Positions 10,801 to 20,771 are shown, counted from the first letter of the stretch. The stretch is 64,000 nucleotides of DNA from Lachnospiraceae bacterium (GCA_024693135.1 JAILLN010000010.1:1-64000), one strand, 5' to 3'. Translations and numbers: made by a program. Notes: generated by a model not told the origin, from the letters alone.

Positions 10801-11199
10801 GGCGGTACGGTCCGTCACCCGCTCTCCTTCCTCTGGCACGCCCCCTTCGAGGCGGGTCAGCGTGCCCGTCAGGACTGTGCTGCCGCTTTTCGGTTTTCTC
10901 ATAAAAAATTGAAACCAGGGATAATTTCCCGACACGTCCATGACGCGAAGATAGACGTACTCATCCTTCCTCATGTTTTCGAATTCGGAGAAAAACGCCA
11001 CGGCCTTCTTGCAGTCCTCCGGATGGACCTTAAAGCCGATCTCCAGGTTTACCAGAAAGGGTACGATGGTGGGGGCACAGGGCAGCACCGAGCCGATATC
11101 CGACAGGAAATGCATGCTGTCTGCCTCATAATCATATTGGAATTGTAAAACCTCCGCCATCTGTCCTCCCAGGCCAAAGGCCTTTTTCTGAAAAGCCAT
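7843..11199 (-). CDS. large PAS/GGDEF-like/EAL signalling protein
   Basis: 1118 aa; degenerate GGDEF (RYQADAFSVLL); EAL motifs GAEALVRWRHP, ITETMF, MDDFGSGYSSLNML, VVAEGVET, QGYYYAKPLP. Confidence 0.9.
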   Translation of the reverse strand: MAFQKKAFGLGGQMAEVLQFQYDYEADSMHFLSDIGSVLPCAPTIVPFLVNLEIGFKVHPEDCKKAVAFFSEFENMRKDEYVYLRVMDVSGNYPWFQFFMRKPKSGSTVLTGTLTRLEGGVPEEGERVTDRTAFFGELARRLDEQPAMDVANLMLIRLLDYPALSLNNKEKAKAALDESMEIICATLRNTDLIALDEDGMILASLNGIKDGKILCDKASLMISSLTITWGIYTDRALKTISIGMSTVPHDASLNISELYEKACQALEAAQAKNKNTYMFYTNRLREEEQFVGRNVSLHDIDLVKNILDPIQTWAYAVDERLHLIYKNEALNERIPGECIGYCYELLKGTSQQCVDCPLKKFADDQASLDSDVYSPGLRRIVHCRTTKLVMRNNIRVYIIADSREDISRQMTQVNESMEQFNKAMLKTMDIIWDIDLQKNLCTRIREVNVLVMTERRVENYENLRSYYLTRIVHPDDREDFLAASEPTHLREAAKIGRESVENKVRLYYQDGTYHWYSINAVFENDRVFLTARDINELSQNIVKDYVISKKYEQVRGYSEIQTELAQNFERSEHINELTGIFVFEYKVSEQEYYVCTTYEHMFHLNDAMLVNEWSLLESLTPHKDDRGKFLDFVRRVKEEPDTHEVTLRLINRYDVSLYFTIIIQTLRGLNNRLERVTGCIQDVNTEMEVKTELEFRADYDSITGLYNPEAFYRKAVERIFMRSTTNFALVAVDIDRFRIINDRFGVEIGNNCLKELGRQIRDSLSWDGIAGRYQADAFSVLLEYEKEQDILEYIQKLGMSFHFPEASRCGSTLSFGIYKITDRDIPVRLMCDRARLAKKDIKGNTLTNYAVYDDKIRIQQLRIAEMESEMKIALERHEFMMFLQPKVDLKTDKICGAEALVRWRHPVKGLCMPGEFLPLFESNGFIKQIDEYIWESAAIFLAKLKEQGRDLPVSVNISRMHVSSTDLVSELMSLVRRYHIEPRNLELEITETMFTEDMEGLYAMMSSLREAGFLIEMDDFGSGYSSLNMLKDAPVDVIKIDRFFIDEVMDTKRGRIIVSNSISMSQQLGMKVVAEGVETIDQVNFLKSIGCDIAQGYYYAKPLPQEEFEKLLAKQDRG

Positions 11200-11343
11200 T
11201 AATACACGCTAATCATATCAAACAATTTACATAAAATCAACGGTGCAATGACCTCAAATCCCTGAGTTCCGAAGTCTGATATAGCACAACCGATTTTCAA
11301 ACGGCAGTGAAATACCTTCGCGGGTATAAGCAGGGGAAGGGCT

Positions 11344-12477
11344 TTACAGCAGGAAATCCGCCAGGATCGGATTGGACACCGCAAGACCCCGCTCCGTAAG
11401 AAAGAGCCGGTCTTCCCCAAACACCAGGAGTCCTTCCCGGCAATGACGCCTCACGGATTCCCCATATACCCCAAGGAGGTCCCTCCCGAAGCGCTCCTTA
11501 AAGTCCGAAAGGCTCACCCCCCGCGTCATCCGAAGGCCTAGAAACATGAATTCCTCCATCTTTTCTTTCTCAGTGAGGAGATGATCCTCTGCCAGGGAAT
11601 GCTCCGGATCTTTGATGTAGGCGCGGATATCCGCCGTATTCCGCATGCGGTGCCCGTCCAATAGGGATGCGGCTCCGGCTCCCAGTCCCAGATAATCCCG
11701 GCATTCCCAGTTGCGTACATTATGCCGGCATTCCCTGCCCGGCTTTGCATAATTCGAGATCTCAACCCGGCGGTATCCCTTTTGGTCCAGATATGCTGAC
11801 GTCATCTCATCGATGGCAATGCACTCCTCCTCGGCGGGAAGCCGGAGGAGCCCGGCCTCAGCCTTTGCATAAAGCGGAGTCCCCGGCTCCAGGATCAGGG
11901 AATAGACCGAGATATGCTCCGGATCAAGCCCGGCCACGGCTTTCAGCGTCTGCTTTGCTGTCTTTACCGTCTCTTCCGGGATGCCCGTCATCAGATCCAC
12001 ATTCAGGTTGTCAAAGCCCGCCCTTCTCAGGCCTTCATAGGTACGTAAGAAATCTGCATGATCGTGGATTCTTCCCAGAGCCTCAAGCTCAGCGGCATGG
12101 ATGGACTGGCAGCCGATGCTCACCCGGCTGATCCCTGCTTCCCGGTAATCTTCCGTGGCCTCTTCCCGGAAAGTCCCGGGGTTCATCTCCATGGAGATCT
12201 CCGCATCCGTTTCAAAGGGAGCCATTTCTTTTAATTTACATAATATATTCTTTATGTAAACCGATGGGACCAGGGAGGGAGTTCCTCCGCCGATATATAC
12301 CGTCTGGATCGTCTTTTGGGAAAGCACTTTCGAATAAAGCCCCGCTTCCTTAAGCAGGGCTTCGAAATAAGGCCGGTACGCCTCCTCCTCTCCCGATACG
12401 GAAAGGAAATCGCAATACTGGCATTTGCGTGCACAGAAAGGCACGTGGATATAGATGGAGCAGTCCTTATTCATCAT
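11344..12477 (-). CDS. hemW: radical SAM heme chaperone HemW (oxygen-independent coproporphyrinogen III oxidase-like)
   Basis: [18 protein letters not shown] radical SAM motif; [39 protein letters not shown]. Confidence 0.92.
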   Translation of the reverse strand: MMNKDCSIYIHVPFCARKCQYCDFLSVSGEEEAYRPYFEALLKEAGLYSKVLSQKTIQTVYIGGGTPSLVPSVYIKNILCKLKEMAPFETDAEISMEMNPGTFREEATEDYREAGISRVSIGCQSIHAAELEALGRIHDHADFLRTYEGLRRAGFDNLNVDLMTGIPEETVKTAKQTLKAVAGLDPEHISVYSLILEPGTPLYAKAEAGLLRLPAEEECIAIDEMTSAYLDQKGYRRVEISNYAKPGRECRHNVRNWECRDYLGLGAGAASLLDGHRMRNTADIRAYIKDPEHSLAEDHLLTEKEKMEEFMFLGLRMTRGVSLSDFKERFGRDLLGVYGESVRRHCREGLLVFGEDRLFLTERGLAVSNPILADFLL

Positions 12478-14278
12478 CCAGCTTCAGGACGGAAAGGAAG
12501 GCCTTTTGCGGGATCTCCACATTGCCGATCTCCCTCATTTTCTTCTTCCCCTCCTTCTGCTTCTCTAAAAGCTTCCGCTTTCTGGTAATGTCTCCGCCAT
12601 AGCACTTGGCCAGCACATCCTTACGGACGGCCTTCACGGTCTCCCTGGCGATGATCTTGCCTCCCACGGCCGCCTGGATGGGGATCTCGAAGAGATGCCT
12701 GGGGATCTCTCCCTTCAGCTTCTCGCACATCCGGCTCCCCCTCTCATAGGCATTGTCCTTAAATACGATGAAGGAAAGGGCATCCACGTATTCATGGTTG
12801 ATCAGGATATCCAGCTTCACCAGCTCGGACCGCCTGTATTCCTTCATCTCATAATCAAAGCTGGCATAGCCCCTTGACCTGCTTTTCAGCGCATCGAAGA
12901 AATCATAGATGATCTCATTGAGCGGCAGGTCATATTTCAGGAGCACGCGGGTCTCCTCCATGTATTCCATGCCGGTCTGTACTCCGCGCCGCTCCTGGCA
13001 GAGCCGGATGATGGCGCCCAGGTACTCCGTGGATACCATGATCTCCGCCGCCACGATGGGTTCCTCCATATAGTCCGTTTCCGACGGATCCGGAAGGTTC
13101 GCGGGATTGGTCAGCTCGATCATGGTCCCGTCCGTCTTATGCACCCGGTATACCACGCCGGGAGCCGTCGTCACCAGATCAAGCCCGTATTCCCTCTCCA
13201 GCCTCTCCTGGATGATGTCCAGATGAAGCAGCCCAAGGAATCCGCACCGGAAGCCAAACCCCAGAGCCACGGAGGTTTCCGGCTCGTAGCTTAAGGAGGC
13301 GTCGTTGAGCTGGAGCTTTTCTAAAGCATCCCGCAGATCCGGGTATTTCTGGGTATCGGCCGGATAGATCCCGCAGTAGACCATGGGATTTACCTTCTTG
13401 TACCCGGGAAGGGCTTCCTTGCAGGGCTTCTTGGCATTCGTCACCGTATCCCCCACCCTGGTCTCCCGTACATCCTTGATGGATGCCGTGATATAGCCCA
13501 CCATTCCGGCAGAGAGCTCTTCGCAGGGGATGAACTGGCCGGCTCCGAAATAACCCACCTCCACCACCTCATCCTGGTGCCCGGTAGCCATAAACCGGAC
13601 CGGATCCCCGGGATGAATGCTCCCGTCAAAGACCCGGATGAATACGATGACCCCCTTATAGGAATCATAGACCGAATCAAAGATCAGGCATTTTAGCGGC
13701 TCCTCCGCAGAGCCCTTGGGCGAAGGCACCTTTGATACGATCTCCTCCAGCACCTCATCGATGCCGGTGCCGTTTTTGGCGGAGATCCGCGGAGCGTCCA
13801 TGGCCTCGATGCCGATCACGTCCTCGATCTCCGCAGCCACCCGGTCCGGGTCCGCACTGGGAAGGTCGATCTTATTGAGCACCGGAAATACCTCCAGGTC
13901 ATGGTCCAGCGCCAGATAAACGGTGGCCAGGGTCTGTGCCTCGATGCCCTGGGCCGAATCCACCACGAGCACCGCTCCGTCGCATGCCGCAAGAGACCGG
14001 CTGACCTCATAGTTGAAGTCCACATGCCCCGGGGTGTCGATCAGATTAAAGATATATTCCTCCCCGTTTTTGGCATGATAGATGGTACGGACCGCCTGAG
14101 ACTTGATGGTGATCCCCCGCTCCCGCTCCAGCTCCATATTGTCCAGCACCTGGTCCTGCATCTCCCGCTCGGTCAGGAGGCCTGTCCTCTCCAGGATCCG
14201 GTCTGCCAGGGTGGATTTTCCATGATCTATATGTGCGATGATGCTGAAATTGCGGATATGATCCTGTGATATGCCCAT
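12467..14278 (-). CDS. lepA: elongation factor 4 (LepA)
   Basis: [33 protein letters not shown]...; start re-assigned to 14278 because the upstream extension to 14326 runs through the rpsT terminator. Confidence 0.97.
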   Translation of the reverse strand: MGISQDHIRNFSIIAHIDHGKSTLADRILERTGLLTEREMQDQVLDNMELERERGITIKSQAVRTIYHAKNGEEYIFNLIDTPGHVDFNYEVSRSLAACDGAVLVVDSAQGIEAQTLATVYLALDHDLEVFPVLNKIDLPSADPDRVAAEIEDVIGIEAMDAPRISAKNGTGIDEVLEEIVSKVPSPKGSAEEPLKCLIFDSVYDSYKGVIVFIRVFDGSIHPGDPVRFMATGHQDEVVEVGYFGAGQFIPCEELSAGMVGYITASIKDVRETRVGDTVTNAKKPCKEALPGYKKVNPMVYCGIYPADTQKYPDLRDALEKLQLNDASLSYEPETSVALGFGFRCGFLGLLHLDIIQERLEREYGLDLVTTAPGVVYRVHKTDGTMIELTNPANLPDPSETDYMEEPIVAAEIMVSTEYLGAIIRLCQERRGVQTGMEYMEETRVLLKYDLPLNEIIYDFFDALKSRSRGYASFDYEMKEYRRSELVKLDILINHEYVDALSFIVFKDNAYERGSRMCEKLKGEIPRHLFEIPIQAAVGGKIIARETVKAVRKDVLAKCYGGDITRKRKLLEKQKEGKKKMREIGNVEIPQKAFLSVLKLDDE

Positions 14279-14302
14279 ATCTACCTCATTGGTCAAGCAA
14301 TA

Positions 14303-14332
14303 CAAAACGCCCGATGCATAGCGCACCGGGCG
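14303..14332 (-). terminator. rho-independent terminator downstream of rpsT
   Basis: Minus strand CGCCCGGTGC-GCTAT-GCATCGGGCG followed by TTTTGT. Confidence 0.75.
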
Positions 14333-14360
14333 GCTACCTTTGCGAAGCGTAAATCAAAAA

Positions 14361-14624
14361 TTATGCCATCTTATTCACCGCTTTCGTCAAGCGGGAAACT
14401 TTCCTGGAGACATTGCTCTTATGATAAACGCCCTTGGAGCCGGCTTTTTCAATATCTGAAATAGCGGCCTTCAATGCGTTGTCTGCTGCGCTCTTATCCG
14501 AAGACTCGATCGCTGCGTAGACCTTCTTGATCGCGGTCTTGACGCTGCTTCTCACAGATTTGTTCGCCTCGGCTCTCTTGCGGCTCGTAAGGATCCGTTT
14601 CTTTGCCGATTTTATATTTGCCAT
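14361..14624 (-). CDS. rpsT: 30S ribosomal protein S20
   Basis: MANIKSAKKRILTSRKRAEANKSVRSSVKTAIKKVYAAIES...; start at 14624 rather than the upstream Met. Confidence 0.97.
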   Translation of the reverse strand: MANIKSAKKRILTSRKRAEANKSVRSSVKTAIKKVYAAIESSDKSAADNALKAAISDIEKAGSKGVYHKSNVSRKVSRLTKAVNKMA

Positions 14625-14703
14625 GATCACACCTCCCATCCTTTCAAAATCGGTGCAGGTTGGCATTGAATCTCAATGGTTGAACCCGAACACACTCAAA
14701 CAT

Positions 14704-14731
14704 TCTATAACAGAATCGACCCTGATGTCAA
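14704..14731 (-). promoter_or_regulatory. putative sigma-A promoter of rpsT
   Basis: Minus strand TTGACA (14731-14726), 16-nt spacer, TATAGA (14709-14704). Confidence 0.6.
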
Positions 14732-14769
14732 CACATATTTTGCTTTTATTCCTTTCCGGATGGAGAAAG

Positions 14770-17700
14770 CTACAGGAGCAGGAGCTTGATCTTTCCTGCC
14801 TTCTCCCCGGCCTCGTCATAATCAAAGGCATCCAGGGCGCTGCGCATCTGGCCGATGAGCTCATTGATCCTGGGATCTGCGGCGCGCATCCCGTTCAAGA
14901 CCTCCGCCACCTGCTCTGCTTCCGAAAACTCCATGTTCTCCAGCTTGGAAAGCAGGTCTCCCACAATGGCCAGAAGCGTCTCCGGGGCGATCTCCTCCAT
15001 CGGCTCCGCCGGCTCGTCCTTCTTTTCATCCCCGATCACCTGGGCAATGGAGCCTGCCACCTCCCTGTACAGGGGCAGAAGCTTCGGATGCTCCTCCCGG
15101 ATCTCCTCGATCCGCTTATCCTTAGCCAGATCCTCCAGCTTCTTTGCCTGGGCCGAAAGCTCCCCGGCACCGATATAATTGGCCGAGCTCTTCAGGCCAT
15201 GGACCGAGATCTGGTAATTATCCCAGTCCTCTGCTTCATAGTATTGGATGATGGCATCCAATGCCCTGTCCTTTAAGAACGTGCCGAGAAGATCCCGGTA
15301 TACCCCCTTGTCTCCCACGCAGTTGGACAATCCCACAGACAGGTCTATCCCCTGAAGGCCCTCAAATTCATTCTTGAAAAATACCGCCGGAGAAAGGCCC
15401 GCCCCGGATGCCTCCTGTGCCGGCCCCCGGTTCACTTCCTCCCGGACAGCCTCCTGCTTTTCCTCCGGAATGAAGCGCATCATGACCTCCGAAAGCTTCT
15501 TCTGGTTGATGGGCTTCGAGAGGTAATCATTCATTCCCGCATCCAGGAACATCTTATCCATGCCCTTTATGGCATTGGCCGTAAGCGCCACTACCGGCAT
15601 GGTTCCTTCTTTCTTTTCCATATGCCGGATATGGGTCGTGGTCTCGATGCCGTCCATCTTGGGCATCATATGATCCATGAAGATGATATCGTAATCCTGC
15701 CTCTCATGGAACCGCTCCAGGGCTTCCTCTCCGGAGCCCGCCAGCACGACCTCCACGCCATACTGCCCGATAAGCCCCTTGGCCACCTCCAGGTTCACCC
15801 GGTTGTCGTCCACGATCATGACCCTGGCGGAAGGCGCCTTAAAGGGTACCCGGAAGATCTCGCTCTCCGGCTTGGAATAATTCTCCTGATCAAAGCTGCA
15901 GGGCGTATCGTCCGTGATCCCCTGCGGTACATGGAAGAAGAACTCCGAACCTACCCCGTATTCGGACTCCACGCCCACATCTCCTCCCATGAGGCGGAGG
16001 AGGTTGCGGGTAATGACGAGCCCCAGGCCCGTGCCCTTGATGGATTTGTTCCTCGCGGTATCCACCTGGCTGAAGGATTCAAAGAGCCTGCCCATGTCTT
16101 CCTTTCGGATGCCTATGCCGGTATCCTTCACGGCCGCGTGGAGAATGCCGGAGTCCCTTCCCTTCTTCTCCCAGGCAAGCCTCAGGACGATGCTGCCCTT
16201 ATTGGTAAATTTCGTGGCATTGGTCAGGAGGTTCAGCAGCACCTGCTTCACCCTGTCCGCATCCCCATACAGGCCGTCCGGGATCTCTCCCTCAAATTCC
16301 ACGCGGAATGCCACCTCCCGCTCGGAAAGCCTTACCTGTACGATGGCACAGATATCATGCAGCAGGGAAGACAGCCGGTATTCTCCGGGTATGATCTCGA
16401 ACTTCCCGGATTCGATCTTGGAGAAGTCCAGAATGTCATTGACTATGGCCAGAAGGCTGTCCGCGGCATTCTTGATGTCCGAAGTATACTTCCTGGCATT
16501 GCCCGTAAGCCCCGGCTCGGTCAGGATCAGCTCGGAGAAGCCCACGATGGCATTCATGGGGGTCCTGATCTCATGGGACATGGAGGAAAGGAAATCCGAC
16601 TTGGCCCGGCTGGCGCTCTCCGACTTGTGCTTCATGATATAGGAGGAGATCACCCTGGTCACGGCCACCAGCGTAGCCACCGTGCCCTCCGGCCATTTAT
16701 ACTCCGGATTCAGATGCTCATAATCAATGACACCGATGATCTGGCTTGCAGAAATGATGGCCACCAGCATATGGGAGGTATGATTCGCGCCCATGAGCCT
16801 CCTGGTCTCTTCCCTGAACTTCACCATCACGTCGCTGTCGCAGACAAGAAAGTCATTTTCATAGACCAGGCTATACATCAGATCCACTTCAGCGGGCTCG
16901 CTCCTCCGCCTCTGCCCCCTGTGGAAGCCCGTCTGCATCGGACCCGAAGTCCAGTCATAGAGGCACTGCTCCATCCCCGGTGCATCCAGCCGCTCATTGA
17001 TGTGGATGGTCAGGAGATTAAACTGGGTGCCCACGTATTCCAGCAGCATCCCCATAGCGCTTGAAAGGTCCTGGGTATGCTCCAGGATATTGAAGGCAAA
17101 GCTTACCGTATCAAACCGGGCTCCCTGCGTGGACTGGACCACATTATCGCTTTCGGTGGAGGTTTCCTGGCTCACGACCTTCATCAGGTCTTCCTTCGTG
17201 GAGAAGTACCGGACGATATAATCCAGGCCGCCGATGTCTGCCGCCCCGGTATACATATGCTCGATGGAGCGCTCCATGCCGGTCTGCATCATCAGCATTC
17301 CCTCTTCGCTGATCTCCGGCAGGATGCCCACGAAGGAACCCCTGTTCAGCCGGATCAGCATATCCCCCGAACGGGTGCAGCTCTTGAGCACCTCCGCCAC
17401 GTGCACGATGATGGCATTGGCAAAGATCGCGCCATAGGTATCGTCGATCTGCTTCATATTGAGGATCTTGAAGAACATCAATGTGATCTTTTCATTCGGG
17501 TCAGCGATCCGGCTGTCTATGACCTTATTTCCCACTTCCCAGGTATAAAAATCCGTCACGCCGTCCTTCTTGGAATTTTCCAGAAGGTCGCGCTCATGCC
17601 GCTTCTCTTCCTCGATATCCCGGAATTTCCCCACCAGCTTCGCGGGCTTCCCGTGGTCATAGACAATGGTGCCTTCCACCTTGATCCAGCGGAAGGGCTC

Positions 17701-18234
17701 TGTCGTCTTCCAGCGGAAACGCATGTCGAAGGGCTCCGTGATCTTCCCATTCTTAAAGTCGATCACCTTCTGGATATCGTCATGATAGAAGATCCCCCCG
17801 CCCACGGCCACATCCAGGAAGTTCTCCAGGCGGATGTCCCCATGGGTCTCCTCTTCGCCCCGGCCCTCCAGCGTGCCGAAGGCCTGCATCACATCCATTT
17901 CATAATCGTACTCGAAGATCACGTCCCTGGAGCTTTCAAAAGCCAGACGGTACCGCTCCTCCTCCGTGCTCAGCACCAGGAAAAGCTTTTCCTCCCGTCT
18001 CTGCTGGTTCTTCATGAAAAGATAGAAGATCACGGCAGAAGGCAGCACGGCCAAAAACACGCCCAGAAGCGATGGCAGCAGCATATCCCGTATCCCCAGC
18101 TTTTCCGGCCCGAAATACCCGATCAGCAATAAAACGGCCAGGCTCAAAGCCACGCCTGGAAGCAGCACGGCCAGGAGCCGCTTTGCCGACACATGCATTC
18201 CATTCTGTTTGATCTGTTCCCTCACGTCCTTCAT
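14770..18234 (-). CDS. hybrid sensor histidine kinase with PAS, GGDEF-like, GAF-like, HisKA/HATPase, REC and Hpt-like domains
   Basis: SRAKSDFLSSMSHEIRTPMNAIVGFSELIL H-box; GTGLGLVITRNLLRLMGG; REC VMIVDDNRVNLEVAKGL...IIFMDHMMPKMDGIETT; C-terminal VHGLKSSANYIGAGELSAQAKKLE Hpt. Confidence 0.92.
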   Translation of the reverse strand: MKDVREQIKQNGMHVSAKRLLAVLLPGVALSLAVLLLIGYFGPEKLGIRDMLLPSLLGVFLAVLPSAVIFYLFMKNQQRREEKLFLVLSTEEERYRLAFESSRDVIFEYDYEMDVMQAFGTLEGRGEEETHGDIRLENFLDVAVGGGIFYHDDIQKVIDFKNGKITEPFDMRFRWKTTEPFRWIKVEGTIVYDHGKPAKLVGKFRDIEEEKRHERDLLENSKKDGVTDFYTWEVGNKVIDSRIADPNEKITLMFFKILNMKQIDDTYGAIFANAIIVHVAEVLKSCTRSGDMLIRLNRGSFVGILPEISEEGMLMMQTGMERSIEHMYTGAADIGGLDYIVRYFSTKEDLMKVVSQETSTESDNVVQSTQGARFDTVSFAFNILEHTQDLSSAMGMLLEYVGTQFNLLTIHINERLDAPGMEQCLYDWTSGPMQTGFHRGQRRRSEPAEVDLMYSLVYENDFLVCDSDVMVKFREETRRLMGANHTSHMLVAIISASQIIGVIDYEHLNPEYKWPEGTVATLVAVTRVISSYIMKHKSESASRAKSDFLSSMSHEIRTPMNAIVGFSELILTEPGLTGNARKYTSDIKNAADSLLAIVNDILDFSKIESGKFEIIPGEYRLSSLLHDICAIVQVRLSEREVAFRVEFEGEIPDGLYGDADRVKQVLLNLLTNATKFTNKGSIVLRLAWEKKGRDSGILHAAVKDTGIGIRKEDMGRLFESFSQVDTARNKSIKGTGLGLVITRNLLRLMGGDVGVESEYGVGSEFFFHVPQGITDDTPCSFDQENYSKPESEIFRVPFKAPSARVMIVDDNRVNLEVAKGLIGQYGVEVVLAGSGEEALERFHERQDYDIIFMDHMMPKMDGIETTTHIRHMEKKEGTMPVVALTANAIKGMDKMFLDAGMNDYLSKPINQKKLSEVMMRFIPEEKQEAVREEVNRGPAQEASGAGLSPAVFFKNEFEGLQGIDLSVGLSNCVGDKGVYRDLLGTFLKDRALDAIIQYYEAEDWDNYQISVHGLKSSANYIGAGELSAQAKKLEDLAKDKRIEEIREEHPKLLPLYREVAGSIAQVIGDEKKDEPAEPMEEIAPETLLAIVGDLLSKLENMEFSEAEQVAEVLNGMRAADPRINELIGQMRSALDAFDYDEAGEKAGKIKLLLL

Positions 18235-18241
18235 AAGAATC

Positions 18242-19402
18242 CTATCGGATGACCGTCCTGCAAGTCAGCCCGTTGACCTCCACCCTGTCGTCCACTTTTA
18301 TCACCAGGCACTGCCTGCCGTCTATGATCCGGCTTTCGATCAGGTCTGTCCTCTCCGGATTGACCCTGATCACGATGTCCGGCGTCTTGACGTCGAATTT
18401 CTGCCGGCCCGGGATATTGCTGGCGCGGATCAATGCCTCCTCCGGATCCGCCTCCTCATCATCCAGAGCCTCCTTTACGGCCTTGTCGAACTTCCAGTCA
18501 AAGTCCTCCATCCTCTCGCTTTTCACGCCCGATCTCTCAAAGAGTTTCCTTACCTCTCTCTTATCCATCATCAGCGGCTCCGGATCCTCTTCGCTGTCCT
18601 TGATCAGCTCCTCTAAGTTTTCATGGATGCTCTGCACCGTCTCAAAGGCACATTCCTCCCCCAGGGTAGTGTCAAGGATATGATTGAAGACCTCGGCCTG
18701 GTATCCCGCAGACATGGGCACCTCCATACCAAACATCCCGTCGATGAAGTCCTCCATCAGCTCCTCACTCTTCCTGCTGTAATACAGGAGGCCGTGGATA
18801 TTGGCCGTGCGGTCGTCAAAGGCGGGATAGAGAAATCCCTTTTCGGGCTCTGCCACCACCCAGTCCCGGATCCTCTCTGCGATCCGGTGCTCCCCGGCAT
18901 TGTAGCTTAAGGCAGCCTTGGACAGCTTCACGGGGCAGATGGCCGCCGCCAGGAAATCATATACATCCTCCGAAGCATCCTCCATCGTAAGCCCGTCTGA
19001 GGTCTTGCCCGGGATGTCATAGCCTCCGTGAACCAGGATGATATAATACCTCTCCACGGTATCATAGCTTTCGATGATCCTGTCGTAGAAATCATCGATC
19101 AGGTCGTCATCTGTCAGGGCACTGTTCCTCAGGGTCAGCATGAAGTCCTGCTTGCCGCCCTCCACCTCCTCGGCCAGGGGAAATTCCAGGTCAAGGAGAT
19201 TCTTTCCGGGCCTTCCGGAAAGGACCTTTTTCAGGATCTCCAGGTATTTATGCACCTCTTCTTCCGGCAGGGAAAGAAAAGCCTCCTTCATCACGCTCAT
19301 CTTTTCCTTTTCATTTCCCACATAGCAGGCCGCGATCCGGTCGATGGTACAGCCCTCGATGGTAAAGAGCTTCTTGATCTCTGCAATTTCGTTTTTTGTC
19401 AT
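18242..19402 (-). CDS. DUF4317-like conserved hypothetical protein
   Basis: 386 aa; MTKNEIAEIKKLFTIEGCTIDRIAACYVGNEKEK... resembles DUF4317 proteins of Clostridia. Confidence 0.7.
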   Translation of the reverse strand: MTKNEIAEIKKLFTIEGCTIDRIAACYVGNEKEKMSVMKEAFLSLPEEEVHKYLEILKKVLSGRPGKNLLDLEFPLAEEVEGGKQDFMLTLRNSALTDDDLIDDFYDRIIESYDTVERYYIILVHGGYDIPGKTSDGLTMEDASEDVYDFLAAAICPVKLSKAALSYNAGEHRIAERIRDWVVAEPEKGFLYPAFDDRTANIHGLLYYSRKSEELMEDFIDGMFGMEVPMSAGYQAEVFNHILDTTLGEECAFETVQSIHENLEELIKDSEEDPEPLMMDKREVRKLFERSGVKSERMEDFDWKFDKAVKEALDDEEADPEEALIRASNIPGRQKFDVKTPDIVIRVNPERTDLIESRIIDGRQCLVIKVDDRVEVNGLTCRTVIR

Positions 19403-19498
19403 CGCTTCAGCGCACCTTTCCGCCTCTGATCTGCCATTCCCTACAGTATACCATATTTCCCCGCCGGTTACTATGCACCGGGGATCAGGCTCTTCCCG

Positions 19499-20767
19499 TC
19501 ACTTTTCCGTAGAGAAGGTCTTTTCGGTCATGCTCTCCAGGAGGCATGAGCGCAGCATGGTCAGTGCCGCCACCGTGGCGCTTTCCCGGATCTTCGCCCG
19601 CTCCCCCTCAAAAAGATATTCCCGGACCTTTACCTTGCCGTCGATGCAGACTGCAATATAGGTAAGCCCCACCGGCTTGTCCTCGCTGCCCCCGCCAGGC
19701 CCTGCGATCCCGGTAAGGGAAACGCAGACATCGGTCTTGCCCTGGGCCGCCCCGCCCTTGGCCATCTCCTTGGCGGTCTGCTCGCTGACGGCGCCATGCT
19801 TGTCCAGGGTTCCGCGCTTTACCCCCAGATATTTCCTCTTGGATTTATTGGAATACGTGACGAGGCCCTGCTTCAGCACATTGGATGCCCCCGGCACGTT
19901 CACGAGCCTGGAGCAGAGCATTCCCCCGGTCAGGGATTCTGCCGTGGTCAGGGTCATCTTGTTTTCCATCATGAGCTGGATCACGGACATTTCCAGGGTC
20001 ACGTTCTCATCCGTGGTAAAGATCTTTGCGCCGAACCTCTGCTTGATCTCCTTTACCACAGGCTTGATCAGCTTCCGGCATTCCTTCTCGTCGCTGCCCT
20101 TGGCCGTCACCCGCACATGAACCTCTCCTACCTTGGCATAGGTGGCAATGGTGGGATTGGCCTGTCCGTCGATCAGATCCTTTAAATCCGTCTCCACCAT
20201 GCTCTCGCCTGCGCCGCAGATCTTCACGGTCTCGCTGAGAAGAAACTCCGCAGACTGTTTCATGAGATATTCGTCCACATAGGTCTCCCACATGGGGATC
20301 AGTTCTCCGGGAGGACCCGGAAGAAGGATCGCCTTTGTGGAATCCGACTCGATGATGATCCCCGGCGCCGTGCCGTTTTTATTGTAAAGCACGACAGAGC
20401 CCTCAGGCACCAGGGCCTGCTTGCGGTTATTCTCCGTAAGCTTCAGCTTTCTCTTTTCGAAGAATTTAACGATCTGCTTCCAGGCCTTCTCATCCTCTAT
20501 GAGCTTCCGGCCGAAGGCTTCCGACACCGTCTCCTTGGTCAGATCATCCTCCGTGGGGCCTAAGCCGCCGGAAAAGATCACGATATCCGAGCGCTTGATC
20601 GCCGCCAGGGCAATCTCCTTAAGCCTTCCTTCATTATCCCCCACCACGCTCTGGTAATAGCAGGATATGCCGAGCCTCGCCAGCTTCTCCGCCATAAAGG
20701 CGGCGTTTGTGTTCACGATGTTGCCAAGCAGGATCTCCGTTCCTACGCAGATTATCTCAGCCGTCAT
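19499..20767 (-). CDS. cinA: competence/damage-inducible protein CinA
   Basis: MTAEIICVGTEILLGNIVNTNAAFMAEKLARLGISCYYQSVVGDN; C-terminal TTAESLTGGMLCSRLVNVPGAS...SLTGIAGPGGGS. Confidence 0.95.
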   Translation of the reverse strand: MTAEIICVGTEILLGNIVNTNAAFMAEKLARLGISCYYQSVVGDNEGRLKEIALAAIKRSDIVIFSGGLGPTEDDLTKETVSEAFGRKLIEDEKAWKQIVKFFEKRKLKLTENNRKQALVPEGSVVLYNKNGTAPGIIIESDSTKAILLPGPPGELIPMWETYVDEYLMKQSAEFLLSETVKICGAGESMVETDLKDLIDGQANPTIATYAKVGEVHVRVTAKGSDEKECRKLIKPVVKEIKQRFGAKIFTTDENVTLEMSVIQLMMENKMTLTTAESLTGGMLCSRLVNVPGASNVLKQGLVTYSNKSKRKYLGVKRGTLDKHGAVSEQTAKEMAKGGAAQGKTDVCVSLTGIAGPGGGSEDKPVGLTYIAVCIDGKVKVREYLFEGERAKIRESATVAALTMLRSCLLESMTEKTFSTEK

Positions 20768-20771
20768 TTTT

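Noticed and set aside
11199-11420. 73-aa ORF downstream of hemW
   Set aside because: Overlaps the 3' end of hemW in another frame; no family signal.
14279-14326. N-terminal extension of LepA ([16 protein letters not shown])
   Set aside because: Would be translated from the rpsT terminator hairpin; the conserved LepA start is [20 protein letters not shown] at 14278.
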